From contig JBBQUQ010000002.1 of NCBI GenBank assembly GCA_038212325.1, forward strand, positions 6,514-70,513: a DNA stretch of 64,000 bases, written 5' to 3'. How positions within the stretch are numbered: the first letter of the stretch is position 1; each line of letters starts with the position of its first letter. The notes under the pieces are model-generated. The model was not told the DNA's origin and did no database searches. It saw only the letters and a program-made list of their open reading frames with translations. This document shows positions 1 through 7,999 of this stretch, in pieces. The stretch is from CAIVAT01 sp038212325. Lineage in GTDB: Bacteria > Bacteroidota > Bacteroidia > Bacteroidales > FEN-979. A program made the translations under genes and the position numbers.

Positions 1-143
1 TTGGAGCACAGCCACTCAATGTCTGCTTCGTTATCACTCGCTTCAATCCCAAGAAGGATAAGCAGGCCCAGGCCGATCTGGCCGGATATTTCATTGCCGA
101 TGGCAACGGATGCCTGTGAAACGCGTTGAATGACGACTCTCAT
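1..143 (-). CDS. dtd: D-aminoacyl-tRNA deacylase, N-terminal part (cut by window edge)
   Basis: The first 47 codons of a minus-strand gene whose remainder lies left of the window. The start MRVVIQRVSQASV, followed by a short loop and GLGLLILLGIE, matches the highly conserved N-terminus of the DTD family. This enzyme hydrolyses D-amino acids wrongly attached to tRNA and acts in the cytosol. The ATG is the complement of 141-143. The catalytic SQxT and NxGP segments would lie outside the window, so they cannot be checked. It is divergent from pdxJ with a 120-base gap. Identification from the N-terminus alone is fairly safe because this segment is diagnostic. Confidence 0.85.
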   Translation of the reverse strand, partial: MRVVIQRVSQASVAIGNEISGQIGLGLLILLGIEASDNEADIEWLCS

Positions 144-239
144 CAATTGTTGTCTAAATCACACCTTATAAATAGTAAATAATCTTCAAATGTATAGAAA
201 AGCTCCCTATTATCGTATTTTGCATTCTCGCTTTTATCG

Positions 240-247
240 TAGCTTTG
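240..247 (+). promoter_or_regulatory. Possible -7 box of pdxJ
   Basis: TAGCTTTG fits the Bacteroidota -7 consensus TAnnTTTG and lies 17 bases before the chosen pdxJ ATG. A TTTG stands 17 bases further upstream, which is closer than the usual 19-21, so the -33 partner is doubtful. If this box is real, a start upstream at 190 would be untranscribed, which supports the start at 265. Confidence 0.35.
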
Positions 248-264
248 CACCAAACCACTCCGAA

Positions 265-981
265 ATGACCAGTCTCAGTGTAAATATCAACAAGATCGCC
301 ACGTTGCGGAATGCACGCGGCGGCAACCTTCCGAATGTGGTAAAAGCCGCCCTTGATTGTGAAAGGTTCGGGGCGCAGGGCATAACCGTGCATCCCCGGC
401 CGGATGAGCGGCACATCAGGTATAAGGATGTTGCCGACCTGAAACCCATGTTAACCACCGAGTTTAATATTGAGGGCTATCCTTCCCGGTCGTTCATTGA
501 CCTTGTTGCCGAGATACGGCCTGCGCAGGTCACACTGGTGCCGGATCCACCGGGGGTGCTGACTTCAAATGCTGGCTGGGATACGATTCAGCATGCATCA
601 TTCCTGAAGGAGGTCATAGATGAGTTTCACCTCCATGGGATACGGACCTCCGTTTTTATTGAAACCGACCCGTTAATGATCCGGAATGCAGCAAAGACAG
701 GAACCGACCGCATTGAACTTTATACAGAGTCCTATGCAAAATATTTTGCTTCAGGCAGGGAAGATGCTGTAAGGCCCTTCATAAGTGCGGCATCGGTTGC
801 CATCGAATCGGGACTGGGCGTAAATGCAGGCCATGACCTGAACCTGGAGAACCTTAGATATTTTGCACACCAGTTGCCGGGGTTGATGGAAGTGTCGATC
901 GGACATGCCCTCATATGCGATGCACTTTATTACGGACTGGAAAATACCATTCAGCTTTATTTAAGGCAGCTGCAAAAATAA
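265..981 (+). CDS. pdxJ: Pyridoxine 5'-phosphate synthase
   Basis: 238 residues, the usual PdxJ size. The enzyme condenses 3-amino-2-oxopropyl phosphate with 1-deoxyxylulose 5-phosphate to give pyridoxine 5'-phosphate, the last ring-forming step of the DXP-dependent vitamin B6 route. Visible family hallmarks are the N-terminal SVNINKIATLRNARG, the HPRPDERHIR segment near residues 45-55, LVPDPP around residue 90, GLGVNAGHDLN and the C-terminal SIGHALICDALYYGL. The reading frame is open from 190, but the 25 extra residues do not resemble the family, so the ATG at 265 is preferred. It stands alone, divergent from dtd. PLP-dependent enzymes (cysteine synthase, desulfurase-like, serine palmitoyltransferase, aminomutase) elsewhere in the window would use its product. 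Confidence 0.93.
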   Translation: MTSLSVNINKIATLRNARGGNLPNVVKAALDCERFGAQGITVHPRPDERHIRYKDVADLKPMLTTEFNIEGYPSRSFIDLVAEIRPAQVTLVPDPPGVLTSNAGWDTIQHASFLKEVIDEFHLHGIRTSVFIETDPLMIRNAAKTGTDRIELYTESYAKYFASGREDAVRPFISAASVAIESGLGVNAGHDLNLENLRYFAHQLPGLMEVSIGHALICDALYYGLENTIQLYLRQLQK

Positions 982-1094
982 CCAGATACGAAGTTGGAAT
1001 TGGGTCGATGGCAAGAGCCGGTGAACTCGTAATTCTTGTTCATTCGTAAATAAAATGTAATATTTTATCCCGTTTAATGTATAATATACCCAGT

Positions 1095-2342
1095 ATGAAG
1101 AGACTGCCCATAATTGTTTTACTGAATTTGCTCACCTGCATGGTTGTGTTTTCTGCTGAAAAACCCGGCAAGGTTGAAAAAAGGGCAGCAGCGATCCATC
1201 GATCCGTATTTACGGTTGATTCGCATACAGATACGCCTTTGCGCATGATGCAAAAGGGGTTTGATATGTCGGTACGGCATGATGCCCGGAAAGAGTATAC
1301 GAAAGTTGACTTTCCCCGCATGAAGGAAGGCGGGCTCGACGCAGTGTTTTTCGGCGTGTTTGTTTCGCAGGGACCGCGAAACAATGAGGGGTATGAAAAA
1401 GTGCGGGTGAGGGCTGTCATGCTGTTCGATACGATCAGCGCCGTGGTAAAGAGAAACCAACTCCTCGCTGAAGTAGCGCTTTCACCGGCGGATGCCTACC
1501 GGATAGAACAAAGCAATAAGCGTGCGGTTTTCCTCGGTATTGAGAATGGATATGCCATTGGCAGGGACCTTTCACTGATCAGCACCTTCTACCTGCGCGG
1601 AAACCGGTATATCACACTCTGCCATACAAAGAACAATGATATCTGCGATTCATCGACCGATACGATCGAGCACAACGGCCTAAGCCCATTCGGATACGAG
1701 GTTGTTCAGGAGTTGAACCATGTGGGGGTGATGGTTGATGTTTCACATATTTCAGATAAATCACTGACCGATGTTCTATCCTTTACAAAAACACCGGTGA
1801 TCGCTTCACACTCCTGTGCAAATGCCCTGTGCGGCAACCCGAGGAACCTGTCGGATGAATTGCTCAGGGCCATAGCGAAAAATGGCGGTGTTGTTCAGAT
1901 GTGCATCCTGAGCGACTATGTAAAAACGCCCCCTCCAAACCCTCCGCGTGATTCTGCCAGGGCTGCCGTGCGCAAGAAATTCAATGATTTTGACGGATTG
2001 AGCGATGATGAAATGAAAGCCGCCCGCATGGAATGGAATTCCGTTAATGATCAATTCCCGCAGCAACTGGCCACCGTTTCTGATGTGGCCGACCATATCG
2101 ATCATATGGTAAAAGTGGCTGGCATTAACCATGTGGGGATCGGGACAGATTTTGACGGGGGCGGCGGAGTCGATGGCTGCTTTGATGTGAGTGAAATGGG
2201 GAACATTACCCTGGAACTCGTAAAAAGGGGCTATACGAAAAATGAGATCCGGAAAATATGGAGTGGAAACCTCATGCGGGTGATGCGAAAAACCGACAAA
2301 GTTGCCCGGAAATACAAGAACCATTGTGATTGCAACGGCTGA
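1095..2342 (+). CDS. Membrane dipeptidase (peptidase M19, renal dipeptidase family)
   Basis: 415 residues. A short signal peptide (MKRLPIIVLLNLLTCMVVFSA) suggests export. FTVDSHTDTP near residue 40 carries the His-x-Asp metal pair of the M19 amidohydrolase fold. GIENGYAI supplies the bridging Glu. DVSHIS near 220 and ASHSCANAL supply further zinc-binding histidines, and GIGTDFDGGGG near 355 supplies the family Asp. M19 enzymes hydrolyse dipeptides, including L-D and dehydro-dipeptides, using two zinc ions. An ATG 18 bases upstream (1077) is possible, but the start at 1095 gives a cleaner signal peptide. The following adenosine deaminase-like gene begins at or within the 3' end, so the two are probably co-transcribed. 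Confidence 0.88.
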   Translation: MKRLPIIVLLNLLTCMVVFSAEKPGKVEKRAAAIHRSVFTVDSHTDTPLRMMQKGFDMSVRHDARKEYTKVDFPRMKEGGLDAVFFGVFVSQGPRNNEGYEKVRVRAVMLFDTISAVVKRNQLLAEVALSPADAYRIEQSNKRAVFLGIENGYAIGRDLSLISTFYLRGNRYITLCHTKNNDICDSSTDTIEHNGLSPFGYEVVQELNHVGVMVDVSHISDKSLTDVLSFTKTPVIASHSCANALCGNPRNLSDELLRAIAKNGGVVQMCILSDYVKTPPPNPPRDSARAAVRKKFNDFDGLSDDEMKAARMEWNSVNDQFPQQLATVSDVADHIDHMVKVAGINHVGIGTDFDGGGGVDGCFDVSEMGNITLELVKRGYTKNEIRKIWSGNLMRVMRKTDKVARKYKNHCDCNG

Positions 2343-3270
2343 CATCACCGGTTTGCAGTTTTTTCGCGGGTTGCCCAAAAGCGACCTGCATAACCATTGC
2401 CTCCTGGGTGGCCAACGATCAGTAATTGAAAAGCACCTGGGTAAAAAACTAAAGACCTTCAAAGCGGAGCGTGGGGGCATTGGCGAGCTGAACAACTGGA
2501 TAAGAGATGAATTCCGTCCTTTTATTGAATTACCGGGTGCATTCGAAAAAGCCATAGAAGCGGCATTCATACAGGCAAAGCATGACGGGGTGACCCGACT
2601 TGAAATGAGTATTGATGTATTGTTTGGGTCCATGTTTCATATACCTCCCGAACAGATAGTTGCTGTTTTGAAACACTTCCACCGGCAGGTGGCGCCTGGA
2701 ATTGATTTCCGGCCCGAATTGGGATTTCCCCGCAACAAGTCATTGAGGTCTCTGCTTTCAGGCTTTGAGCCGTTTCTTGATCTCAACTATTTCAAATCCA
2801 TCGACCTTTATGATGACGAATTGGCGCAGCCCATCGCCAATTTCAAAGAGTTATACCGGTTTGCAAAAAGCCGGGGGATGAAATGCAAGGCGCATGCCGG
2901 GGAATTCGGCTCTGCCGATTCGGTCAGAGAGGCAGTTGAGATCCTCGAACTGGACGCCGTTCAGCATGGCATCGGAGCAGCCGGTTCCCCTGAAACGATG
3001 AAATGGCTGGCCGATCATAACATTCAGTTGAACGTTTGCCCAACCAGCAATATCAGGCTGAAGCGGGTGCGCTCCTTCAAAACCCACCCGATCAGGATTT
3101 TGTTTGATCATGGGGTCAAAGTAACCGTCAATACCGATGATGCATTGGTTTTTGGCGACGGGAACTCAGAACAATACCTGAAGCTTCTGAGGGCTGGTGT
3201 GTTTACCTTGGAAGAATTGGAAAAAATCAGGGAAAATGGGTTTGATGGTACGACAGATCCAGCTACCTGA
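2326..3270 (+). CDS. Adenosine deaminase-like metal-dependent hydrolase
   Basis: About 314 residues with the adenosine/AMP deaminase layout: LPKSDLHNH near the N-terminus (first metal histidines), CKAHAGE (His-x-Gly-Glu, proton shuttle), AVQHGIG, NVCPTSN, and VTVNTDDA near the end with the metal-binding Asp. The family hydrolyses adenosine to inosine, but related members use other aminopurines or nucleosides, so the substrate is open. There is no ATG near the conserved start. TTG at 2302, GTG at 2326 and TTG at 2353 are all in frame; the last would leave a 10-base gap after the dipeptidase. GTG is used here as a compromise. Its 3' end overlaps the converging lipoprotein gene by 8 bases. Confidence 0.8.
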   Translation: MIATADITGLQFFRGLPKSDLHNHCLLGGQRSVIEKHLGKKLKTFKAERGGIGELNNWIRDEFRPFIELPGAFEKAIEAAFIQAKHDGVTRLEMSIDVLFGSMFHIPPEQIVAVLKHFHRQVAPGIDFRPELGFPRNKSLRSLLSGFEPFLDLNYFKSIDLYDDELAQPIANFKELYRFAKSRGMKCKAHAGEFGSADSVREAVEILELDAVQHGIGAAGSPETMKWLADHNIQLNVCPTSNIRLKRVRSFKTHPIRILFDHGVKVTVNTDDALVFGDGNSEQYLKLLRAGVFTLEELEKIRENGFDGTTDPAT

Positions 3271-4027
3271 TAAATGTAAGCCGCACACTTTCGACGAGGT
3301 TCCTGATGTCGGCAGCCTTCTGCTGCGTCATCTTTTTCCCTGATTCAATCTCAAAATTGCCCCAGATTGGCTTCAATCGGGAGATCGCTTCGGCAACCGG
3401 TTTCATGGTTTCATCGGCCTTATAGGCTTCGAGGATGGTCAGCAGTTTCATATGGCTCTCTCGCTGTGAAGAGATGACAGCCATGATCATCGTGTTATCT
3501 TTGGCAATTGCGCCTAGCGAGGCGGCAAGGTAAAGCCCTTCAGCAAAACCGCCGGCAGCAATAAGCACAGCGACCCGTGTTCGGCTGTTGGTTGACAGTG
3601 ATGGGTCATTAACTCCATCAATGCCCAATTCACCGGCCAGTTTGTTGGTGCATGCCTGGAATTTACTGGCGTCATCCGTGCGGTTGTAAGTGGCAGCATA
3701 GCTGAGATCGGCACTGTAAACCCCCAGGTTAAGGGCCTGACTCATTTCAGTGGTGTATTTTCCTGAATTCTCAGGGGAGTTTGTGATGTCGGAAATAAAA
3801 CCGGCTTTGGCTTTATACAGCATCGAGGTAATTTCAAAAGGTGCAGGAAATGAGGCAAGCTGGCTTTGCAATTCAGGACTTAGCGTCACTTCCGCATGAA
3901 CGGAATCGCTGCCCGCAGCATTGGCCTGCTCGGTTTGTGCGGGGGGATTGTTGCAGCTTGCAAGGGCGATAAAAAGGAGAATCGCAACCATTGCAACCCC
4001 GCACCGGATAAATGTTGATACTTTCAT
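3263..4027 (-). CDS. Hypothetical lipoprotein, about 254 aa
   Basis: The N-terminus has two basic residues, a hydrophobic stretch and a lipobox (ALASC) with the acceptor Cys near residue 25, then a Gln/Ala-rich linker. The mature part is mostly helical by composition, with Met-rich C-terminal segments (IMAVISSQRESHMKLL). I do not recognise a domain. It is predicted to be anchored in the inner or outer membrane facing the periplasm. It converges with the adenosine deaminase-like gene and is separated by 200 bases from the divergent substrate-binding lipoprotein, so it is probably transcribed alone. Confidence 0.7.
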   Translation of the reverse strand: MKVSTFIRCGVAMVAILLFIALASCNNPPAQTEQANAAGSDSVHAEVTLSPELQSQLASFPAPFEITSMLYKAKAGFISDITNSPENSGKYTTEMSQALNLGVYSADLSYAATYNRTDDASKFQACTNKLAGELGIDGVNDPSLSTNSRTRVAVLIAAGGFAEGLYLAASLGAIAKDNTMIMAVISSQRESHMKLLTILEAYKADETMKPVAEAISRLKPIWGNFEIESGKKMTQQKAADIRNLVESVRLTFIR

Positions 4028-4227
4028 AAGGTCGGCTGATGATTTGTCTCTACTGGGTGAATGATCCCTGCGAAATTAAAGGATTTTTTCAAAAAGAGTT
4101 TAAAAAACATTCCCGGATATTGCGGTTTAATAAAAGTGCCGCCTGTTTGATCATTGAATCCCTTGTGAAAAAACTGTGGTTGAATTGAATATTTTCCGTA
4201 ATTTTACAATTGCTGTAATATCCCGGC

Positions 4228-5478
4228 ATGAGCAAATTTCAATTTTCTGTCTTTTTTGCCCTTCTCCTGATCGGCACTGCTGCCTGTAACAAGGTTAACG
4301 AAAATGCCTATGTGCCGGTTGCCGTGTCAGAAATCCGCATCGGGGCCCTTCTTCCTTTATCAGGAACAGGATATTCCTCGGGATTGTCGATGCAGGCATC
4401 TCTTGAAATTGCCGCCGAGGATATCAATGCATATTTTGCGACCTCCGGATTTGATGAAAAACTGGTTGTTGAGATTGTGGATACCCGCACGGATACTGCC
4501 GAAGCATTGAAATTGTTGATGTCATTTTATCAAAAAGGTATCCGCATGGTTGTCGGGCCTTACAGCAGCGCCGAACTTGCCCACATCAGAAGCTTTGCTG
4601 ATGCTAACAATATGCTGATTGTCAGCCCTTCCAGTGTCGCGGTCTCCCTTGCAATTCCCGATGATAACATATTCCGGTTTGTCACATCGGATATCATCCA
4701 GGGAAAGGCGATGAGTAAATTACTTTTCGACGACAAAATGAAAGTGATCGTTCCGCTGATCCGCGACGATGTGTGGGGCAATGACCTGGTGGCCACAACC
4801 AGCGCTGATTTTATCAAAACCGGCGGCATGGTTCACCCCCCAATCAGATATGCACCGGGCACAACAGATTTTTCTGCAGTCCTGGATGAACTTGATACCG
4901 CAGTCGCACAGGAATTGTCACATCATAATCCCAACGATGTTGCCGTGTACATGCTGTCGTTTGCTGAAGGAACTGCGATCCTTGCCGCTGCAAAACAGCA
5001 TTCGCATCTCAACAATGTTTACTGGTACGGGGGCTCGGCTTTTTCCCGGAATGCATCCCTGCCGGTCGATACAAATGCAGCGCTTTTTGCCTACACACAT
5101 GGGTTGCCATGTCCGCTGTTCGCATTGGATGAATCAGCTGTTAACAATTGGCAGCCTTTGAGCAACAGGATACAGGCCATGATTGGCAGGATTCCCGATG
5201 TGTATGCTTTCACTGCATATGATGCACTTTGGGTAATGGTTCGTGCAAGACGTGCTGCAGGTGACAAGGCCACCATTGACATTTTAAAAGAGGTGTTTGT
5301 AATTGAAGCCGGTTATTACTTTGGCGCCTCAGGAAATACACAACTTGATTCAAATGGCGACAGGGCCTATGGCAATTATGATTTCTGGGCGATGAAGGCT
5401 GACTCGGCGGCCTATAATTGGAAACATGTTGCAAGGTATAATTCGTTTACGGGAACCCTGCTCAGGCACCCAAGATAG
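4228..5478 (+). CDS. ABC-type substrate-binding lipoprotein (Leu/Ile/Val-binding fold)
   Basis: 416 residues with a lipobox ending at Cys20 (LIGTAAC). From residue 36 the sequence IGALLPLSGTGYSSGLSMQ is the typical opening of the periplasmic binding fold used by branched-chain amino acid and urea/amide receptors. GVRMVVGPYSSAE-like and YWYGGSAF segments, plus VYAFTAYDALWVM near 335, continue the pattern. The family binds small ligands between two lobes. No permease or ATPase genes lie nearby, so this is an orphan receptor that may serve a distant transporter or act as a sensor. The ligand cannot be told from sequence. Confidence 0.8.
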   Translation: MSKFQFSVFFALLLIGTAACNKVNENAYVPVAVSEIRIGALLPLSGTGYSSGLSMQASLEIAAEDINAYFATSGFDEKLVVEIVDTRTDTAEALKLLMSFYQKGIRMVVGPYSSAELAHIRSFADANNMLIVSPSSVAVSLAIPDDNIFRFVTSDIIQGKAMSKLLFDDKMKVIVPLIRDDVWGNDLVATTSADFIKTGGMVHPPIRYAPGTTDFSAVLDELDTAVAQELSHHNPNDVAVYMLSFAEGTAILAAAKQHSHLNNVYWYGGSAFSRNASLPVDTNAALFAYTHGLPCPLFALDESAVNNWQPLSNRIQAMIGRIPDVYAFTAYDALWVMVRARRAAGDKATIDILKEVFVIEAGYYFGASGNTQLDSNGDRAYGNYDFWAMKADSAAYNWKHVARYNSFTGTLLRHPR

Positions 5479-5507
5479 GCCGGGCCGCATGATTTCACGT
5501 TCGCGTC

Positions 5508-5984
5508 TTACAGCCGTTTGACAAAAAAGACTTTCCCGTCTCCCTTTTTGTAGAAGTCGGCGATTTCCGCCTCTTTTGTATATCCGATCCGGTCGTAGAA
5601 ATGACGTGTGGGGGAATATTTCTCCAGGGTTGATGTTTCTGCAATCACAATCCGGCCGCCCATCTCCCGAATGATGCGGTGGGTCTCTTCGATCAGGAGA
5701 TTGCCAATTCCTTTTCCGCGGCAATCGTTGTGGGTAGCGATCCAGTATAGATCGAAACTCCCTTCGGTCGTTGCTATCGGACCGAAACAGGAATATGATA
5801 CGGTTTTACCATTTTCTTCTGCAAACAGGAAATGGTAGTCGCTTTGTTCTCCAAGGTCGATCCTGTCCTGAACCAGTTCAACGGCAACAGGAACTTCAAA
5901 ATCGTAAAAAAAACCGGAGGATATAATGATATCTCTCACTGTTTCAGCGTCCTCCGGACGCACTGCTGAACGAAAGGTGATCAT
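5508..5984 (-). CDS. GNAT family N-acetyltransferase
   Basis: 158 residues, a single GNAT domain. The acetyl-CoA pyrophosphate loop is visible as CRGKGIGNLLIEE near residues 87-99, followed by the RIVIAET strand and the FYDRIGY helix typical of the family. It is the last gene of a four-gene minus-strand run: lysine 2,3-aminomutase, two ATP-grasp ligases, then this gene after a 42-base gap. Its position suggests it acetylates an amine made by the upstream enzymes, for example a beta-lysine amine, as AblB does in methanogens. AblB is much longer, so this is an analogy of role only. Other GNAT substrates are possible. Confidence 0.82.
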   Translation of the reverse strand: MITFRSAVRPEDAETVRDIIISSGFFYDFEVPVAVELVQDRIDLGEQSDYHFLFAEENGKTVSYSCFGPIATTEGSFDLYWIATHNDCRGKGIGNLLIEETHRIIREMGGRIVIAETSTLEKYSPTRHFYDRIGYTKEAEIADFYKKGDGKVFFVKRL

Positions 5985-6026
5985 AATTTATTTCTTGGTT
6001 TTGTTTATACCCTGCCGGGATGCTGA

Positions 6027-6998
6027 TTATTGCCTGGTTGCATCTTCCAGTACCCGGGCAATCACCTCCTCAAAGGCCAGCCCCTTCTTTTTAGATGCGG
6101 CCATAAATCCTCCTGATTCAGAAAGACATGGGTTAAGGTTTATGTCGATCACCAGCGGAACCGATTTCAAGGTCACCCTGAAGTCAATGCGCACGTAGCC
6201 TTTGAGCCCGAGTTCATTCCAGCATTTTTTACAGATCGCGATCAATTGTTGCTTAAGGGGGCCATCTTCTTTTCCCAGCCGGAACGTTCTGCGGGTGTGC
6301 GAATACTCGAATGATTTGTCGTCCCACTTTGACTTGTACCCCATCATCTTGGGTTTTCCGGCGGGGTAATCGTGGAATGTCATTTCGGCAAGCGGAAGTA
6401 CTTCAGGCCCGTTTGCACCATATAAGATGGAAATATTGAATTCACGGCCTTCAATAAACTCTTCAATAAAATAATGCTGCCGGCTTTTTCCACCGATCTG
6501 TTTGATGAACTCCTTATCCGAACCCATGAAAACGCAATCTTCATCCAGTTCAAGCGACCCCTCCTCCCAAATAGGTTTTACAATGTATTTCTTACCTGGC
6601 AATAGCTTATGGCATTCATCAAGAGAATATCCTTTCGGCGTTTTGACACCAATTGCGTTAAGCTCCTTTTTGGCAAGGTGTTTATTTGAACACTGAAACA
6701 TCGGGACCAGCGGTGACCCGGTATACGGGATCCGTACATAGTTTAACACCGAATTGGCCATGAAGGTGAATTCACCTTTGTTTCCTATTGTTTCCGCGAG
6801 GTTGAATATTATATCCGGCCCAATCCGCTGAATCTGCCGGATGGCTTTTTTTAAATCCAGGTCTATCTGCAGGTATGTTACATCATATTTCAGGTTTTGC
6901 AGAGCTGTCGTAACGAGGTTTACCTGCTCGATCACATCAGCTTCGTCATCCTTGGGGGTTTTTGATAATTTATTATAGAGGATCAATACTGTTTTCAT
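6027..6998 (-). CDS. ATP-grasp ligase related to D-alanine--D-alanine ligase (second of pair)
   Basis: 323 residues. An N-terminal domain with a FNLAETIGNKGE loop is followed by the ATP-grasp core. KKYIVKPIWEEGS carries the adenine/phosphate-contacting Lys, FIEEFIEGREFNISIL the central strand, and VRIDFR... VIDINLNPCLS the two metal-binding acidic positions and Asn. This is the D-Ala-D-Ala ligase order, which joins a carboxylate to an amine through an acyl phosphate. A genuine Ddl is normally one gene beside mur genes; here two diverged copies sit head to tail after an aminomutase, so a different amino acid substrate is likely. The gap to the preceding ligase is 15 bases. Confidence 0.82.
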   Translation of the reverse strand: MKTVLILYNKLSKTPKDDEADVIEQVNLVTTALQNLKYDVTYLQIDLDLKKAIRQIQRIGPDIIFNLAETIGNKGEFTFMANSVLNYVRIPYTGSPLVPMFQCSNKHLAKKELNAIGVKTPKGYSLDECHKLLPGKKYIVKPIWEEGSLELDEDCVFMGSDKEFIKQIGGKSRQHYFIEEFIEGREFNISILYGANGPEVLPLAEMTFHDYPAGKPKMMGYKSKWDDKSFEYSHTRRTFRLGKEDGPLKQQLIAICKKCWNELGLKGYVRIDFRVTLKSVPLVIDINLNPCLSESGGFMAASKKKGLAFEEVIARVLEDATRQ

Positions 6999-7013
6999 GG
7001 AAGGAAATTATTG

Positions 7014-7994
7014 TTACAACAAACCTGTTCGTTTTCTTGCCGACAGCATGATCTCATTAATGATCCTGTTAAAATCATAGCCATGCATGTATGCCAGGAT
7101 AGGCAAATCGGAATGTACTTTGTCGAGGCCGGCCAATGGGTTCACCTCGATGAAATTCGGCTCTCCTAACCTGTCGGCCCTGATATCGACTCTCCCCCCA
7201 TCGCGGCATCCAAGCACCTGCCATGTTTTTAAAGCCAGCGAAATGCACCTCCCTGAAATTTCCGGTTCCGGCACTTGATATTCAACCGCTTTCAGGTAGT
7301 CGGATTTGGCCTGGTAGGAATAGATATTTTCCGCCCCCGCCGTTTTATATAGAATTTCCATGATGCCGATGGAATAAGCCATTGAACCGGTGCCAAGGAT
7401 TCCAACAGTAAACTCGCGTCCCGGAAGATACTCTTCAACCAGCAAGCCTGACGGATAGCGCGAAAGAAGCTCCTTGCAAACATTGTCCAGCTCTTCTGCG
7501 GTATTTACCTTCGACAAGGCATTGATCCCTTTGCCCGTTCCTTCGGCATTGGGCTTTACAAACAATGGATACGGCAGGATGACTTCAGCACAATCTTCCA
7601 TGTTTTCAATGATGGAAAAGCCCGGAGTGGCGATGCCCTGATCCCTTACGACACGCTTGGTCATGCCTTTGTGCAACGTAAGCGACAGAACCAGTGGATC
7701 GGAAAAAGTATAGGGAATCCGGTACACATCAAGCAACGCAGGCACTTGCGCCTCGCGGCCGATACCATGCATTCCTTCGCAAATGTTGAAAACCATTTCC
7801 CATCGATCGCCGCGGGCAAGTCGTTCTACCAGGTGACGAACATGGCCAATGCGGTCGACCTGGTAACCAAGGTCGCGCAATGCCATTTCAATGGATTCAA
7901 TGGTGCTTTCACGGTCAAATTCTGCAGTTTCCTCTTCGCTGTATCCTTCCCGACGGTAATCCGATCGCAGATCGTAGGTAAAGCCTATGGTCAT
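7014..7994 (-). CDS. ATP-grasp ligase related to D-alanine--D-alanine ligase (first of pair)
   Basis: 326 residues with the same architecture as its neighbour but clearly diverged. The N-terminal part has VFNICEGMHGIGREAQ, matching the FN-x-x-EG loop of D-Ala ligases. The ATP-grasp part has PLFVKPNAEGTGKGI, VEEYLPGREFTVGIL, and RVDIRAD... FIEVNPLAGL with the acidic metal ligands. It begins 5 bases after the lysine 2,3-aminomutase stop, so the two are almost certainly translated from one message. Family knowledge gives ATP-dependent peptide or amide bond formation; the link with beta-lysine is an inference from context. It could also act on a D-amino acid. Confidence 0.82.
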   Translation of the reverse strand: MTIGFTYDLRSDYRREGYSEEETAEFDRESTIESIEMALRDLGYQVDRIGHVRHLVERLARGDRWEMVFNICEGMHGIGREAQVPALLDVYRIPYTFSDPLVLSLTLHKGMTKRVVRDQGIATPGFSIIENMEDCAEVILPYPLFVKPNAEGTGKGINALSKVNTAEELDNVCKELLSRYPSGLLVEEYLPGREFTVGILGTGSMAYSIGIMEILYKTAGAENIYSYQAKSDYLKAVEYQVPEPEISGRCISLALKTWQVLGCRDGGRVDIRADRLGEPNFIEVNPLAGLDKVHSDLPILAYMHGYDFNRIINEIMLSARKRTGLL

Positions 7995-7999
7995 GGTAA

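Noticed and set aside
1806..2633. Long minus-strand frame across dipeptidase and adenosine deaminase-like genes
   Set aside because: The plus-strand proteins carry complete family motifs; the antisense frame has none.
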